21,603 bases of DNA, from the NCBI GenBank assembly GCA_031270515.1, contig JAISXM010000088.1:1-21603 (forward strand), read 5' to 3'. A program made the translations under genes and the position numbers. This document shows, piece after piece, positions 21,544 through 21,603 of this stretch. The notes under the pieces were generated by a model. The model was not told the origin of the DNA. It ran no database searches and worked only from the letters and a program-made list of their open reading frames with translations. Source of the DNA: Holosporales bacterium. Lineage in GTDB: Bacteria; Pseudomonadota; Alphaproteobacteria; BNTO01. Positions within the stretch are counted from its first letter, which is position 1. Every line of letters starts with the position of its first letter.

Positions 21544-21603
21544 AGACTCGAAGACTCGAAGACTCGAAGACTCGAAGACTCGAAGACTCGAAGACTCGAA
21601 GAC
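21544..21603. repeat. 8-bp tandem repeat running off the window end
   Basis: AGACTCGA repeats 7.5 times without variation from 21544 to the last base. Perfect units imply recent expansion or active slippage. The array continues beyond the window or caused an assembly break. Confidence 0.95.

Overview
The window reads as a chromosomal segment of an alphaproteobacterium, probably host-associated or intracellular. IscU, FabI, DapF, Lgt and the DnaA-related HdaA-like protein are of alphaproteobacterial type. They sit beside eukaryote-like or secretion-related genes (a secreted kinase-fold protein, a Sel1-repeat protein, a T6SS baseplate subunit TssF). Intergenic regions carry many interspersed palindromes, and proteins carry low-complexity insertions. 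Holosporales- or Rickettsiales-like bacteria fit this picture, but that placement is inferred from gene content only.

Layout. 1-576: gene-free, with a ~283-bp inverted-repeat element enclosing a 76-bp palindrome. 577-3131 (minus): fabI then pntB, separated by a 39-bp tandem repeat. 3396-10290 (plus): four tightly packed genes, namely a periplasmic solute-binding-like protein, a membrane class III nucleotide cyclase, a divergent dicarboxylate/amino-acid-symporter-fold protein, and TssF. They are joined by two stop codons embedded in TAAGGAG Shine-Dalgarno motifs and by a 4-bp GTGA overlap, so they look like one operon. 10499-12358: a large exported protein of unknown function with a polyglutamate run. 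12570-13719 (minus): an exported N-terminal ORF and a Sel1-repeat ORF that look like one gene split by a frameshift. 14061-16563 (plus): dapF and a nitronate-monooxygenase-family flavoprotein. 16938-18596 (minus): an exported Thr/Asp/Ala-repeat protein with a kinase fold lacking the catalytic residues. 19100-21175 (plus): iscU and lgt overlapping by ATGA, then an HdaA-like gene whose start region is triplicated. 21544-21603: an 8-bp tandem repeat running off the window end.

Three themes stand out. (1) A family of ~75-bp palindromic repeats occurs in most gene-free stretches; one copy is interrupted by a 67-bp inverted-repeat element with a perfect 5-bp target duplication. (2) In-frame minisatellites or low-complexity insertions appear in many coding genes, including housekeeping ones (PntB, DapF, HdaA). 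(3) A candidate signal-sensing operon joins a periplasmic binding fold, a cyclase and a transporter-like protein that has lost its canonical ion and substrate motifs to a T6SS baseplate gene.
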